Assembly: GCF_026262505.1 (NCBI RefSeq)
Contig: NC_067206.1
Location: forward strand, 10,869,507-10,933,506
Length of the DNA: 64,000 bases
From: Trichomonas vaginalis G3
Taxonomy: Eukaryota; Parabasalia; Trichomonadida; Trichomonadidae
Reading direction: 5' to 3'
Positions within the stretch are counted from its first letter, which is position 1. Each line of letters starts with the position of its first letter. A program made the translations under genes and the position numbers. The notes under the pieces are model-generated. The model had not been told where the DNA came from. It made no database searches and worked only from the letters and a program-made list of their open reading frames with translations. Below, piece after piece: positions 8,963 to 20,383 of this stretch.

Positions 8963-11900
8963 ATGCCACGTAAGCTACGTAAGAATATACGTAAGAGGAA
9001 GAGAGTATTGAAACATCCAATAGTAAAACTGACACCACAACAACAGTTGCAACAACAAATGATGAATGACCCCACTATGTTGCAACAAATGTCAAGCAAC
9101 CCTATGCTTTTAAACCGAGTTATTGGTGCACAGAGTGGTGGTTTAAGAGCGGCACTTTTAGCGAAAATGGCAGGCTATGGTGGAGCTGCAGACGGAACAG
9201 CTTATAACCCTCAAAGTCAAATGAATTTGAGTTCACTCAAAAATCAAATAACAGATGTCAAAAAGTCAAACATAGACATACAGAAACAAATAAGTGAAAA
9301 TGAAAAGAAACTAGAATATGACAGACACACAAAGAAACTCAATGAGTTAAACGTAGAGAAAAAGAAGAAAGAAGAACAACTGAAAGAACTAAGTACAGAG
9401 GAATATGCGAAAAAAGTGTCAGAAAAAGCAGCAGAAGTAGCAAAAATGGAACAAGATGTTATAAATTTGAAAAACCATACTACTCAATATAAAATACTGA
9501 AAGATGAAGAGATAAAACAAAAAGCCCTGAAGACATATATGGATAGCGATGAGTATAAAAAAGAAGTTGAAGCAAATGTAAAGGCAGAAAAACTTTTACA
9601 GTTGCAAAACCAAACCGTACAGTATGAAAACTTAGCACAAGAAAGTAAAAATAACGACGCAGCCATGCAAAAGGCAATGAAAAGCGCAGAATATATAAAA
9701 GCTAATAATGACTGGTTAGATGCCCAAGCCAACGCTAAAGCAGCCCAACTTATAGGGTCAATAAGGACAAAAATACAAGCGGATGAAGACAGTTCAAATG
9801 AAGCTTTAATGAATGCTGACTTTAAGAACGCCTTCGAAGCTCTTCATAGTAAGGTGAAACTAGTGAACGACTTCTCATCTGGAAAGAAACTGAAGTCTGA
9901 AGGTTTCGACAAAGAGTTAAAAGAAGTAGCACAAAATATGACGAAAATAACAGATGCAGCAACGAGACAGGCAGTTCAAAGTGCCTATGACGCCGTTAGA
10001 GCAACTGTTGTGGAAAGTCAAGAAAAAGAGTTACAACAGACCAAAACAGACCTAGTAAATGCTTTCTTAAAAACGAAAAGTCAGGTAGGACATTATGCTG
10101 CAGATGGAACATATGTGCCAGCTGGTGGAACTTATATACCAGCTGGTGGAACTTATATACTAGCTAGTGGAACTTATATCCCACCAAACCCTCCAAGAGA
10201 AGCACCTGCACCAGGACTACCTAAAACATTTACATCGTCACATGGACACAGACACAGGCATGCACCAAAACCAACACAACAACCAACAGTTCAAAATCCA
10301 GCACAACAACAACAACAACCAACACAACAACCAACACAACAACCAACAGTTCAAAATCCAGCACAACAACCACCTCCACAACCAGCACAACAACCACCTC
10401 CACAACCAGCACAGCAACCAACAGTTCAAAACCCTGCACAACAACAACCACAAACAGAGCAAGGACATAAAAGAAGTAGAGAACAAGGAAACCAAGAATT
10501 CTTAAAAATGCTTAAGGAAGAGTATGGTTACCCAGATACTCTTGACTTTAGTGACAGATATAAAGAAGCTATTAGAAAGTTCAAGGAAGGAAATACTGAC
10601 CCGAACCTATTTAGCTTTATGGCTCAGCACCAAATGGGATATAATTTCAAACCTGGAAAATACAAGCTCGCTAAGGGATATGATTTAATAGCATATCATC
10701 CAAATGACATGAACGAATTTACTCCGAGATATTTGGTGTCAGAGCTAAATGACAATTCAACTCTCTTCATGAAACGCGTAAAAAATAGAGACGGAACGAA
10801 AGAAGAAAGGGTTATGAATGCGGATGACTTAAATAGGGAACTTGTTAAAAACGGTCTCGGAATATATGAAATGCCAGCAGATGAGGTACAAGAAACTCCA
10901 CAGGAAGAAGTTCAGATACAACCAGACATGGAAGAAATAGTTCAGCAACAACAGCTAGAAGAGCCTGAAGGAAACGAACAAGTCCCTCCTTTGGAAACTA
11001 ACTTCACAGAACTAGATGAAGATTTGGAACAGCCGAAAAATCTTGACCCTCAACAAGAGTATGCGGAGAATATGGAATCTTTCCAAGAGTCTAAGAAAAA
11101 TTCGGCTGACATAGTAGAAGAATATCGAAAAATTTTCACCGACATACAAAAGACTCCAACACCAGATGAAAATATTCAGCATAGAATGGAAGTACTGAAA
11201 GAAAATGTACGCAAATACAACAACCCTTTTTACTTACGACCATATAACGTTCAATCTTTGGCTGAACTCGGTGGAAATAAAAGGTTAAATTTCAACAAAA
11301 CATATAGAAATGAAACATTGTTTAAAGTTCATTCAGAACCTAACCAAGATGGAAACAAACCTACTTTTGTTTCTGCAGACTATGGAACTACAATGAGATG
11401 GGGTCATAAAGCTAATCCGGATAGGTGGTTCATAAACTTACAACCACAATTCCAAGAAGTTGTAGACGCAATGGAAGTGAATGGTGAACCAGATATAGCT
11501 GGTATTTTAAGCGCGGCTTTAATTTTTGCCATTGAAAGATATGAAAGATGCAGATATTTTGGACCAGTATGAAATGAACATGGCTGATGGAAATATAACA
11601 CCTGACGTTCTAGAACATTTATCTCAAAGAACTACACAGAACCATAAAGATGGTATATTTGGTGAAGAGTTTAGAAAGAAAGTTAGGAGAGAGAAGGAAG
11701 AGAACCTATTGTACATGACCTTTGCAAACGAAAGTTTACAAAATGTCATAAAAACTTACTTTGCAGACAATGAACCGAGAAGGGATGAATATTTAAGAAA
11801 ACTCAAATGGACAGTACCAAATGAAATGTTAGTATTGAAAAACATGTTCCTTGACAAAATAAAACCAACTACAGAAATAAATGACGCAAGACTGAAACAT

Positions 11901-12350
11901 TGGGTAAAAGCTTTCCCATTCACAAAAGATATTATTGGTAACATGGAAAGAAAACCAGAATGGCTACAAAAACATATATTTGGAAACGAGCTTATTCCAT
12001 ATGGACAAGCTCTGTTTGAAGAGCTTGAACCGGAAACTCAGGAAAGAGTCATGCAAACAATAAGCGAAGACTCAAATACAAACTATGACAAAATCTTTCT
12101 AGGATATTGGTTACCTGAGATGGGCGACCAGAGCCCAAAGGCAAAAAGGGCATGGAAAATTTACAACATACTAGGTGAACATGAGGCAAAGATGCAACAA
12201 CTTGAAGCAGAGGGCAAGTTACCAAAAGCGACACCAAAGAAGAAGAGAAGAGTAGAACAAAGTGAAAGTAGTGAAGAAGTAACTTCATCTAGTGAAAGTA
12301 GTGGCAATGAAGGAAAAGAAGAGTTAAAAACTCAGTCAGGAAGAAAGTAA
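8963..12350 (+). pseudogene. large Q/K-rich coiled-coil protein of the element, broken
   Basis: The region begins right after the left terminal repeat with a very basic start (MPRKLRKNIRKRKR). Next come a Gln/Met-rich stretch, a long charged coiled coil, a YVPAGGTYIPAGG tandem, a low-complexity Gln/Pro/Thr tract, and a folded-looking C-terminal part ending in a basic KKKRRVE motif and a Ser/Glu-rich tail. The function is not recognised. The position and composition suggest a virion core or scaffold protein, but that is inference. Its promoter has the TTTTTA...AAAATG form used by other element genes. Relatives occur at 45913 and 63836. The region looks broken. Confidence 0.7.
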
Positions 12351-12417
12351 AGCTTGGTCCGAGTGGGTTCTATTATGACACATAAATCCAACTATTCTAT
12401 ATTTTTACCCATATGAA

Positions 12418-14026
12418 ATGTACGCCGCTCAGAATATAACGCCAACAGTTTTGGATGCTATGAACGAAATGTTTCCGAATGGTATAAACGAATGCGACAA
12501 TGCCATTAGAAGGTCAGAAATAGTTCCTGGAACTTACGAATATACAACTGCTGTTTCTTATGGAAACGTAGGTGAGTTTGGAGAAGGTTCTTCAACAACA
12601 GTAGATATTGCTTGCGACAGGTTTCATATTATTTCTATTGACAACTCTTTCTTATACGTGGAACAAGACATTGAAATAAAACCTTCTGACAAGTTGTCTG
12701 ACAAGAAAGGTTGCAATGGAATTTTCTATGTCGGATACCAATATGCTTCAGAAGTTTTCATGGGATATAAGATATATTCTAACTCTGACTTAGTTCAAAC
12801 AGTAACATGGGCAAAACTATGAATGTTCGCTTTAAGAAACTCAGTACAACCACAAGCTAGAGAACAAACAGACCAGTATGCAACTATTGAGAAAATAAGA
12901 AGACTTGACCCTAACGTTCCAGGAGTTTATGTTAACCTTTCTGGACAAAACTGCAGCAGCAGTAACCAAAGTAAAACTGAAACTTAGAGTTCCTTTGTCA
13001 TCTTTCCTCATCTTCAGGTTTTTAAGATACTTGCCAAACTGGGCAGGAAAAATTTCTATCGAACTTACTCCAAGCAAAAATAACTTAGTCATTGCACCAA
13101 CACAAGACCCATTCACTCTTACAGACGTAAAGGAACAAATCAAAACGTCATTCGCCGAATTTTGCAAAGACAAAGTTGACTTAGACTTTGGTTTCTCAAA
13201 CCTCAACACTGAAGTAAACTATTATTTCAATGCTGCTGGAACTGCTTGGGACCCAGTTAAGTTCACATGCGAAAAATTTGAATGCAAGAGAATAGAAAGC
13301 AGACTTGCGTCTAATATGTTGGACCCAGATATTTCAAATGCTTTAGCTGCCAAATATATTGCAGTTCCACTTATGTCCCTATACACCAAATATCTGTCAA
13401 AGACTTTGCAGGTGAAAGTTGGAAACCAAAGTGCTGACCCAGGTGCAAGAACAGATATTGCCTTAACAACTGCAATGAAACATGCAGATACTATGTTTGT
13501 ACTGTTCAGACGAACTATAAATGACTATTCTTGTTTCTACAACCCTGGTATTAAATATCATATAAACATAGATGGCAAATATTATCCAAGAGAAGAATAT
13601 TCTACAGTTGAGAGATAGAGGTCATACAACTTGACATTAGATGCTATGAACTTTAACAACAACTTCACAACAACCATTAACCCTGAAATGCAAAGTTCTA
13701 TTATGCCATATGTGAAAGTATGGACCCATACAGGAGGTCAAAAAACTCAATATACAAATGGAGACCGTTCAAACTTTTGGCTTGGCATTCCATTTGCTGA
13801 CTCAGAAGACTTTATGGGTGGTATTTCAACTGTTGGTACAGTTCAAATACAATATACTGGTGACAGAGACGGTCCAGATGAATTGAAAGCAAAGAAGTTT
13901 ACAAAACCAATAGCACTTTTCACGGAAGATGCTCTTTTGAAGATTCGTTCGATGAAACCTGCTGGGGCTCCTCAGATTGGCATAACAACAGCTTCCATCG
14001 AGCAGATTTTGGCAGCAGGTCAGTAA
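12418..14026 (+). pseudogene. major capsid protein region of the element, broken
   Basis: The block encodes beta-rich sequence with segments such as YEYTTAVSYGNVGEFGEGSS, INDYSCFYNPGIKYHINIDG and QIQYTGDRDG. It lies next to other virion genes, as expected for the double jelly-roll capsid of Polintons. Assignment rests on position, beta-rich composition, size (about 1.6 kb) and the presence of a packaging ATPase, not on a sequence search. The start is preceded by the TTTTTA promoter motif. The region is broken. Confidence 0.6.
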
Positions 14027-14355
14027 GTTGTTCTTGAACTGACTTCTCTCCGTCAAATATTGACAGTACGCCAGTTTTGACATAATATTGTAAGATAAAC
14101 TTACCTTTAGAAATATCGTCAGTTTGAAGTTATATTTTTGTCTGCTTCAAGAACTTTCACCATTTCAGTTATACCAACTTTCTTTGCTTTATGAAAATAT
14201 TTTGGTTCAGCAAAGACTGCTATTCTATAACATTTTCCATTGTTTGTATAAAGAACTATTCTGTCAATGTATTTGTATTGTTTGTGTGTGTAAACTTTGT
14301 TTTGCTTCAATTCGAAGAGATATCCGAATACGTCCATCTTTTTATTCTAAGTAAA

Positions 14356-14937
14356 ATGTCATTTCCGAAAAATAGAAGCGTAAGTGTTTCAAAAGGTTTA
14401 ATGGCGGTGGCAGATGTGAAGTTAAATTCACCAACTCAAACAAACAGTCAAAGTGTTATTGTCAATGTCAAAGACAGAGATGTTGAAGTGGGGAAACCAT
14501 ACGAAGACGAAGATGGTATAACAATAGTTCCTGTAAAAGAACAACCAACATATCCTGAAGTTAGCAGAGACTTAAGTTCTGTTGCAGATATTCGAAACGA
14601 CTACCAACAACTGAAAGACAAACTTAAAACTCAGGAGAAGATTTGTCAAGCTTTAGGTATAATGTTAAACTTGGTCGAACACAACCCTGTAAAAGTGAAC
14701 TCATATGTCATTGCACCTCATGAAATTTTGAAAGAACTATTGAAACTTTTGACAGAGGCAGACGATATAAACATCAAAGAAATAGAACCCGACATTGCTT
14801 GCTGTGGTGTTTCATATAATGTCATTGACAAGATATACGTTATGAAAGGAGGTGAAACGTTGAACTTAAAATATAGTTTCCCAGACGTCATAAAAATATT
14901 TGACGACCACAACATTTCATTAAAGTTTGTTTGCTAA
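14356..14937 (+). CDS. element protein of unknown function, 193 aa
   Basis: The start at 14356 (MSFPKNRSVSVSKG) is chosen over an upstream in-frame ATG at 14191 because TTTTTATTCTAAGTAAAATG, the common element promoter form, lies directly before it and the upstream part is very hydrophobic and unlike a protein start. The N-terminal 90 residues are extended and polar. The C-terminal half is helical with two Cys in DIACCGVSY and ends in LKFVC. No family recognised. It is followed after 6 bp by the next small gene, so the two are probably co-expressed. Confidence 0.6.
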   Translation: MSFPKNRSVSVSKGLMAVADVKLNSPTQTNSQSVIVNVKDRDVEVGKPYEDEDGITIVPVKEQPTYPEVSRDLSSVADIRNDYQQLKDKLKTQEKICQALGIMLNLVEHNPVKVNSYVIAPHEILKELLKLLTEADDINIKEIEPDIACCGVSYNVIDKIYVMKGGETLNLKYSFPDVIKIFDDHNISLKFVC

Positions 14938-14943
14938 GTAAAA

Positions 14944-15183
14944 ATGTCAAAACTTCTTGAAAGATGTTTGAAGAAAAATAATATAGACTTTATTTCATGT
15001 AAAGGACTTTACACACTTTTGAACGATATGAAAGACCCTGTTTTGTTTGTTCGTGTAGACAAAGGAAAGTTCTATGTCTTTACAAAATATTTGAACTTCT
15101 TAGACAGAGAACTTCAAGAAACGCCATGTGAAAGTTTAGATGAAGTTCTTCTCCACTTTCAGAAAACTTTTAAATATATATAA
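14944..15183 (+). CDS. small element protein, 79 aa
   Basis: MSKLLERCLKKNNIDFISC... is a compact alpha/beta protein with no recognised motif, six bases after the stop of the preceding gene. It resembles the C-terminal half of that neighbour in size and style, but I cannot show homology. The frame is intact. Confidence 0.5.
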   Translation: MSKLLERCLKKNNIDFISCKGLYTLLNDMKDPVLFVRVDKGKFYVFTKYLNFLDRELQETPCESLDEVLLHFQKTFKYI

Positions 15184-15302
15184 ATGGCAGAAGACATAAT
15201 GGTTTTATACTATTACGACTAAAAACCCTGAGTCATATAATTCTATAACAACAAACTTACAAAAGTCCTCAAGGACGATATTGTAAACTAACCTTAAACA
15301 CA

Positions 15303-16006
15303 ATGACGACTAAAGCCTGTTTTGCTCTTTTGACACCAGAAGACTTTATTGTTGTGAATGGTAAAAAATACTCCTTTGAAGATACTTACTCAGATATACC
15401 ACCAACAGGTTTTGTTGACTTATTTAATACTTTAAGGACGGGTGTAACATGTGCTGCTGCAACTAGAGCAGGTTTCATTATGTTTGGATGTCCGACCGAG
15501 TTTACTATAAACGATATGAGCTATAATACAAAACTTATATCTGGTTTTTACTACCAACAGTTTCCTATAACAGGAAAAGGTGTCATACAAGGTTTGTCTG
15601 TTCCATTGACTTTAAGTACACCTATTTTATATATTGTTTCAAACTTAGGTTCAAAAGTGTTATTCGAATGTCGACAGAAACTATTATGACCAAAAGATAC
15701 TTATGCGTATAAATAACACATTCTCTGCTGGTTTGCCTATTGTTCATTCGAATGCAGAATTTTCAACCTTAGTGAACTCAAACACTTTGGCAAGTATAAC
15801 GTTGACATTAGTTGACGCAAACTTTGTTCCTGTAAAACTTTTATGTCCTATGTATTTGTCAATGACGGCAGAAAGTTTCGAATTGGAAGATGCAACTGGT
15901 GAAAGTATTGTACTACAAGAACAACTTCAACAACAAATAGCTCAAGAACAACAAATGCAACAACAAAGTCAAGAATTAAAAAAATTTTTTTTTTATTTTT
16001 ATAAAA
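15303..16006 (+). pseudogene. candidate minor structural (capsid-like) region of the element
   Basis: Beta-rich sequence (EDFIVVNGKKYSFEDTY, GVIQGLSVPLTLSTPILYIV, LASITLTLVDANFVPVKLL) followed by a Gln-rich coiled tail (QEQLQQQIAQEQQMQQQ). The fold style and the position between the capsid block and the helicase suggest a jelly-roll minor capsid or penton protein. This is inference only. Whether this is one broken gene or two small ones cannot be settled here. Confidence 0.45.
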
Positions 16007-17242
16007 ATGTACAGAATAGATGTTTCAGATTTTTATGACTTCCAAGCATTCAGAAATAGGTGTCCATTTAGAGACTATAACAAAGCAGTCGAGAATTTGA
16101 AACGTTTAGTCATTTATGTTGACTCTGCCCCAGAATGTTATGTCATGAAAGAATGGGATGTTGTCTTTAACAAACCAAGAGCGACAATAGTTTCAGAACA
16201 AGAATGTAAACAGAAACTTAAGAAAATAAAAGTCGTACAAGTTGGCATGAAGATGTTAGATGCTTGGGATATCTTATTGTCAAAGTTAGAAGATTTTTCA
16301 GTTCGTGGTATAAAGTTCTATACACCATCTCCAAACTTCTATTCTATCTTCACTGGATATAAATACGAACAAGTAGAATGGAAAGAAAATGTTATAGAAG
16401 CTTGGTTAGACCATGTCAAAGAAATTATATGCAATGGAAACGAAAAGGTTTATGAGTATATCTTATGTTGGTTTGCAAACATCTTACAACATCCAAGTGC
16501 TAAAAATGAAACTGCTCTCATTATAATTGGAAAACAAGGAACTGGTAAGAACACATTCTTTACAGATATCTTATGCAAACTGTTAGAAGGTTATTCGAAC
16601 CCTAATATGACAAACTTAGAAAACATCTGCGGTAAATTTAACTCTTCAATAGAGAATATGAAACTTATAGTATGTAACGAACTTCAAAGTATAGATACAA
16701 CAAAAGTTTTGAACTCAGATGCTTTGAAGAGTCTTATAACAGACAAAGTTGGAGTTGTTGAAAGAAAGTATAAAGACCAAAGAGTTTGTGAAAATGTTGC
16801 AAACTTCATTATGGTTTCAAACAATGCTGTTCCGATGAAGTTAGAAAGTTCTGACAGAAGATATGTAGTTGTCAGAACGTCAGATTCTCATATGCAAGAT
16901 ACAGAATATTTTGACGACTTAGCAGAAACTTTGACATCTGACTTTTACAACCACTTGTTCTCATATTTCATGACATTAGATATTTCTAAGTTCAATCCAA
17001 GACAAATTCCACATACCGAAGAGAGACAAACATTGTTAGAAGCAAACAAGAGTGTATATGAACTGTTCATAGATGAAACTGACTTTGAGTGTTTAGATGA
17101 AAGGTCATTGTACGATTCGTATAAACAATATTGTCAAGAATATGGTTATATGACAGCGTCTAAACGAACATTCTTGGCAAATGTCAAAAATCTTTTAGAC
17201 GTACAGAATGGTGTATATACAAAGAAAAATTTTTCTGAGTAA
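16007..17242 (+). CDS. superfamily 3 helicase (D5/DUF5906-like)
   Basis: 411 residues with the SF3 motifs in order: Walker A GKQGTGKN (175-182), Walker B-like IVCNE (221-225), and motif C FIMVSN (267-272) followed by SDRR (282-285). The C-terminal part (LYDSYKQYCQEYGYMTASKRTF) looks like the winged-helix tail common in viral SF3 primase-helicases. The N-terminal 150 residues show no recognisable primase active site. SF3 helicases unwind DNA at viral origins. In Polintons proper, replication uses a protein-primed PolB, which I do not find here, so this may be the main replication gene. The start ATG follows TTTTTATAAAAATG. Confidence 0.85.
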   Translation: MYRIDVSDFYDFQAFRNRCPFRDYNKAVENLKRLVIYVDSAPECYVMKEWDVVFNKPRATIVSEQECKQKLKKIKVVQVGMKMLDAWDILLSKLEDFSVRGIKFYTPSPNFYSIFTGYKYEQVEWKENVIEAWLDHVKEIICNGNEKVYEYILCWFANILQHPSAKNETALIIIGKQGTGKNTFFTDILCKLLEGYSNPNMTNLENICGKFNSSIENMKLIVCNELQSIDTTKVLNSDALKSLITDKVGVVERKYKDQRVCENVANFIMVSNNAVPMKLESSDRRYVVVRTSDSHMQDTEYFDDLAETLTSDFYNHLFSYFMTLDISKFNPRQIPHTEERQTLLEANKSVYELFIDETDFECLDERSLYDSYKQYCQEYGYMTASKRTFLANVKNLLDVQNGVYTKKNFSE

Positions 17243-17278
17243 ATTTTAAAAAAAATATTTTTTTATCCGATAGAAAAG

Positions 17279-17698
17279 ATGACAAAATTCATCTCAGTAA
17301 ACAAGTACATGTCAGGACTTAAAGAAGAACTAGACCCATTCACATATTTGAATGTTTACTTCTACCATTTTGAAAAGTCTTCATTCAGCAAAGTTTGGAA
17401 CATCGAACCAGTTAAGTTTGCTATTGTGACTAAAAATGGTGCGAAATTTGAAGACTTAGACATAGAAGGTTTGTTAACAGTCAAAGAAAGTTTTGACAGA
17501 AGGTTCTCAAACCTTAAAGAAGGCAAAGCATACAAACTTGTTATACCTTATGAACCAAAGAAAGCAGACGACTATGAATATTATGAGTCTAAAGTTGTAG
17601 AAGTTCAAGGTAAATTGGGTAAAAAGATTTTAGAGTCTAAGCCAGTGTTTGCTCCTAAAGAGGAAGAGAACATTGACATTGACCCAGAAATGTTCTAA
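17279..17698 (+). CDS. element protein of unknown function, 139 aa
   Basis: Intact frame, 37 bp after the helicase gene and preceded by TTTTTTTATCC...AAAAGATG. Mixed alpha/beta with a conserved-looking KAYKLVIPYEPKKADDYEYYESKVVEV segment and an acidic C-terminus (EEENIDIDPEMF). Its size, position beside a helicase and acidic tail would fit a single-strand DNA-binding protein, but no diagnostic motif is seen. Function unassigned. Confidence 0.55.
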   Translation: MTKFISVNKYMSGLKEELDPFTYLNVYFYHFEKSSFSKVWNIEPVKFAIVTKNGAKFEDLDIEGLLTVKESFDRRFSNLKEGKAYKLVIPYEPKKADDYEYYESKVVEVQGKLGKKILESKPVFAPKEEENIDIDPEMF

Positions 17699-17714
17699 AA
17701 ATAAAATTTTATTT

Positions 17715-18164
17715 TTACATGTCAAATTTCTTTTTCTCTGGAACTGGTTCAGGTTCTTTCTTCTCTTCTACTTTTTTCTCTTTCTTTTCTTTCTTCTTCT
17801 TCTCTGGTGGAGTTATGTCAAACTTCTCAGAACCATATTTTTGTAAAAGTTCTTTGTCCTTTAATAGCTCTTCTATTCTGTTTTCTATTTCATCTTCAAG
17901 AACAGCGCATGTGTCTTCTTTGCATTCTAAGAAGTTTTGTTGGACTTCATCTCTCCAAGAGGCGTCATCTCTGTCAACAAGTCTGTCATTGACAAATTTT
18001 AAGACTGCTCTGCTTAATGTTTTATGGTTCTTGTCATATTCCCAGAAACAGAACTTTAGAACAAATTCCCCTTTCTTGTTTACACTATGTAAGATTTTAT
18101 GGTCGACAGATGTTTTGCTGTCGAAAAGCTTGTCTCGAATATAGATAGCGAAATCGCTAGACAT
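17715..18164 (-). CDS. element protein with Lys/Glu tail, 149 aa
   Basis: The first 100 residues are globular (YIRDKLFDSKTSVDHKILH...LKFCFWEYDKNHKTLSRAV). The C-terminus is a long Lys/Glu/Pro tract (PEKKKKEKKEKKVEEKK). No family recognised. It is convergent with the 139-aa gene (17 bp apart) and divergent from the packaging ATPase at 18201, sharing a 36-bp AT-rich promoter region. Confidence 0.55.
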   Translation of the reverse strand: MSSDFAIYIRDKLFDSKTSVDHKILHSVNKKGEFVLKFCFWEYDKNHKTLSRAVLKFVNDRLVDRDDASWRDEVQQNFLECKEDTCAVLEDEIENRIEELLKDKELLQKYGSEKFDITPPEKKKKEKKEKKVEEKKEPEPVPEKKKFDM

Positions 18165-18200
18165 TTTCTAAAAGATAAAAATTTTAATTTTTCTAAAAAT

Positions 18201-19074
18201 ATGTTAGAAAAAAGTTTGCTGACATTGACAAGAAATTTGAGAATGTTTTAAACAAGAACAAGAGGAAGTTAGAAAATGCTCAGATAAAACCCATACATGA
18301 CAAGTTCTTATTTGCTCAGAATGGTATAACAGGTCTAATTGCACCACCTGGGTCTGGTAAGACTTTCACTTATCTTAAAATGGCTGCACAACAACAAGAA
18401 CTAGATGAGAAGAACCCATTCTATGAGTTAGTAGTCATTTGTAGTACTTCGGGTCAATTTGACCAAACCGTCAATTCGTTCAAAGATATTATAAAGAAGT
18501 CTAAGTTAGTATGTATAAAGATACTGAGTTGTTAGATTGGATAAAGAAGTACCAAAGAAGAGTTTTGAAGTATAATGCTATAAATGAGTATGTCAATTCG
18601 AAGTTTAAAGACCCAAATGAGGAAATGCAGAGAATATTAGAGAAGAAACACTTCAGAAACAAACAGAAAGAGATAGAATACATTTCGAAGAAATTGCAAT
18701 CTTACGATTGGAAGACTTACCCTCACAGATGTCTTCTTATCTTAGATGACTTTGCTTCTCATCCTTTGTTAAAGAATAGAGAACAAGACATGTGTCGAAT
18801 TCTTAAGAAGCTCAGACACTTTAACATTTCAGTTGTCATTTGTGTACAGACAGCAAAGAGTTTAAGTAAGGATGTTAAAAGAATACTGACTGATATTATA
18901 CTTTTCCCCGGATTGTCCGAAGACGATTTCATGGAACTTATGAAAGAGTCCATGGCAGGTAAGTTTGACAGACATGAACTATGGGAGAAGTACAAAGTCA
19001 TACAAGACCCTCATACTTCTTTCAGAATTCATATCTACGCAAACAAAGTTCAAATTGTAAAAAGTCAAGCTTGA
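18201..19074 (+). pseudogene. A32/FtsK-HerA-type packaging ATPase, broken
   Basis: The region encodes a Walker A motif (LIAPPGSGKTF) followed about 115 residues later by a Walker B motif (CLLILDDFASHP). Helical sequence follows, with an ICVQTAKSL strand that fits the sensor region. This is the arrangement of poxvirus A32-like genome-packaging ATPases, one of the core genes of Mavericks/Polintons and virophages. Its product would pump DNA into the capsid. The region is broken. Confidence 0.8.
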
Positions 19075-19079
19075 AAAAT

Positions 19080-19491
19080 GTAAGTGTTTAGTCTTAGTCT
19101 GTTGTGGTTCTGCAGCTTTCGGTTCTTCTGGCTTTGGAAGACATTCAGGAAGAGGAACGTCAGTCATCCGTTTGTGTCCTGTCGGAAGGAAAAATTTTTC
19201 CAGTTGTCGGGAAAATATTTTCCTGTCGGAAGGAAAAACTTTTTCTGAAGTTCGACCAAAAAGTTCTCAATTTTCGAAAATTTGAATGGTTTACGGACGA
19301 ACAACAGGAAAAATTTTTCCAGTTGTCGGGAAAATTTTTTCCAGTTGTCGGGAAAATTTTTTCCAGTTGTCGGGAAAATATTTTCCTGTCGGAAGGAAGG
19401 ACTCGGAATGCCAGAAGGATTTGACAAGGCAATTTACCTTATAGAGCTACCTGAGCCATCTGAAGTCAAGCTTGAAAAATAAATGGTTCAT
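19080..19491. repeat. palindromic/tandem repeat spacer
   Basis: A 23-bp unit (AATTTTTTCCAGTTGTCGGG and close variants) is repeated about three times at 19309-19380. It is flanked by inverted copies containing CCTGTCGGAAGG, so much of 19174-19400 can fold on itself. Short frames on both strands here are low-complexity by-products of the repeat. The spacer separates the ATPase from the minus-strand regulator island. Confidence 0.65.
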
Positions 19492-20295
19492 TTACTCTGC
19501 TTGTTTGAAGTTGTCAAAATACTCTGTTATTTTTTCTTTCAGTAGCGGTAAGTCTTCTTTGAAGGTAAGTATTGTACAACCTTTCATATCATAGTGTGTT
19601 TGAGGTAACGTATCTTGAACTATTTGTTTCACATCTTCATTTGGTGTTATTGAAATCGGTAAGTTTTCGCGATAGAACCAATTTCTGTCAGATTTGTAAA
19701 TCTTAGCAAGGTCGTAAAAGCTTTTGTTGTTTCTTCTGACTAAATGCAACATAACCATATCTTTATCTTCTTCATTTTCCATCTCTTCAGTATAAATCAT
19801 ATACTTATAGTTCTTTTCCTTTCCTTTTGGTACCGAACGTGGTATTCTTTTCTGTATGCTTTTGTCTTTTGCTTCAAGCTTGTTTTCCATCTCTTCACGT
19901 TCTTGTCTATGAATTTCGTCAAGAAGTCTGTAAATATAACAAGCATAACGAGGTGAAGCCCACATTGCAACTGCATTTACAAGAAGTCTATGTACATACC
20001 AACCTCTCAAACCATTTGGCAAATTTTTACGATTTTCATGAGTTTTAGGCGACCCCGAATAAAGTATGTCTCGCTGTGCTTCGCTCAAAAATTCTTGTGT
20101 GCTTTGGTTTTTGAACCAATCGTCTGTATGTTTGGTATCTGGAGCAAAACATGCTGTCAAAATACTTTGCATTTGGTACATATCGTCTTTGACCGAACGA
20201 ATGAGACGTAACTGTTTGTTATACTGAACCCACTCGTATTCTTCATTTATGGTTTCATGAACGATAGCAGTTGTTGTGTTCTCTGTTGTTGACAT
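19492..20295 (-). CDS. KilA-N domain protein 1 (267 aa)
   Basis: Start chosen at 20295 (MSTTENTTT) because it is directly preceded by the island's start-site motif (GTAAAGACAGATATG); an upstream in-frame ATG at 20412 gives an unlikely hydrophobic leader. The KilA-N core is seen at about 25-128 (GWYVHRLLVNAVAMWASPRYACYIYRLLDEI). KilA-N is a DNA-binding domain of large DNA viruses and phages. Residues about 73-96 (QRDILYSGSPKTHENRKN) break the usual core spacing and match an intergenic repeat at 21258-21300. The C-terminal half is charged and helical with an unknown role. The 3' end shares about 20 bp with that of KilA-N protein 3. Confidence 0.75.
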   Translation of the reverse strand: MSTTENTTTAIVHETINEEYEWVQYNKQLRLIRSVKDDMYQMQSILTACFAPDTKHTDDWFKNQSTQEFLSEAQRDILYSGSPKTHENRKNLPNGLRGWYVHRLLVNAVAMWASPRYACYIYRLLDEIHRQEREEMENKLEAKDKSIQKRIPRSVPKGKEKNYKYMIYTEEMENEEDKDMVMLHLVRRNNKSFYDLAKIYKSDRNWFYRENLPISITPNEDVKQIVQDTLPQTHYDMKGCTILTFKEDLPLLKEKITEYFDNFKQAE

Positions 20296-20383
20296 ATCTG
20301 TCTTTACATACAAAATAAAAAAATAAATAAAAATAAAATTAGCGTTATTTTCTATCTTGTATAAAAGACCAAAAATAAACGCT

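Noticed and set aside
10167-10505. Long frames on both strands over the Gln/Pro/Thr tract of the large element protein
   Set aside because: They are produced by the CAACAA/CCACAA low-complexity repeat and have no independent features.
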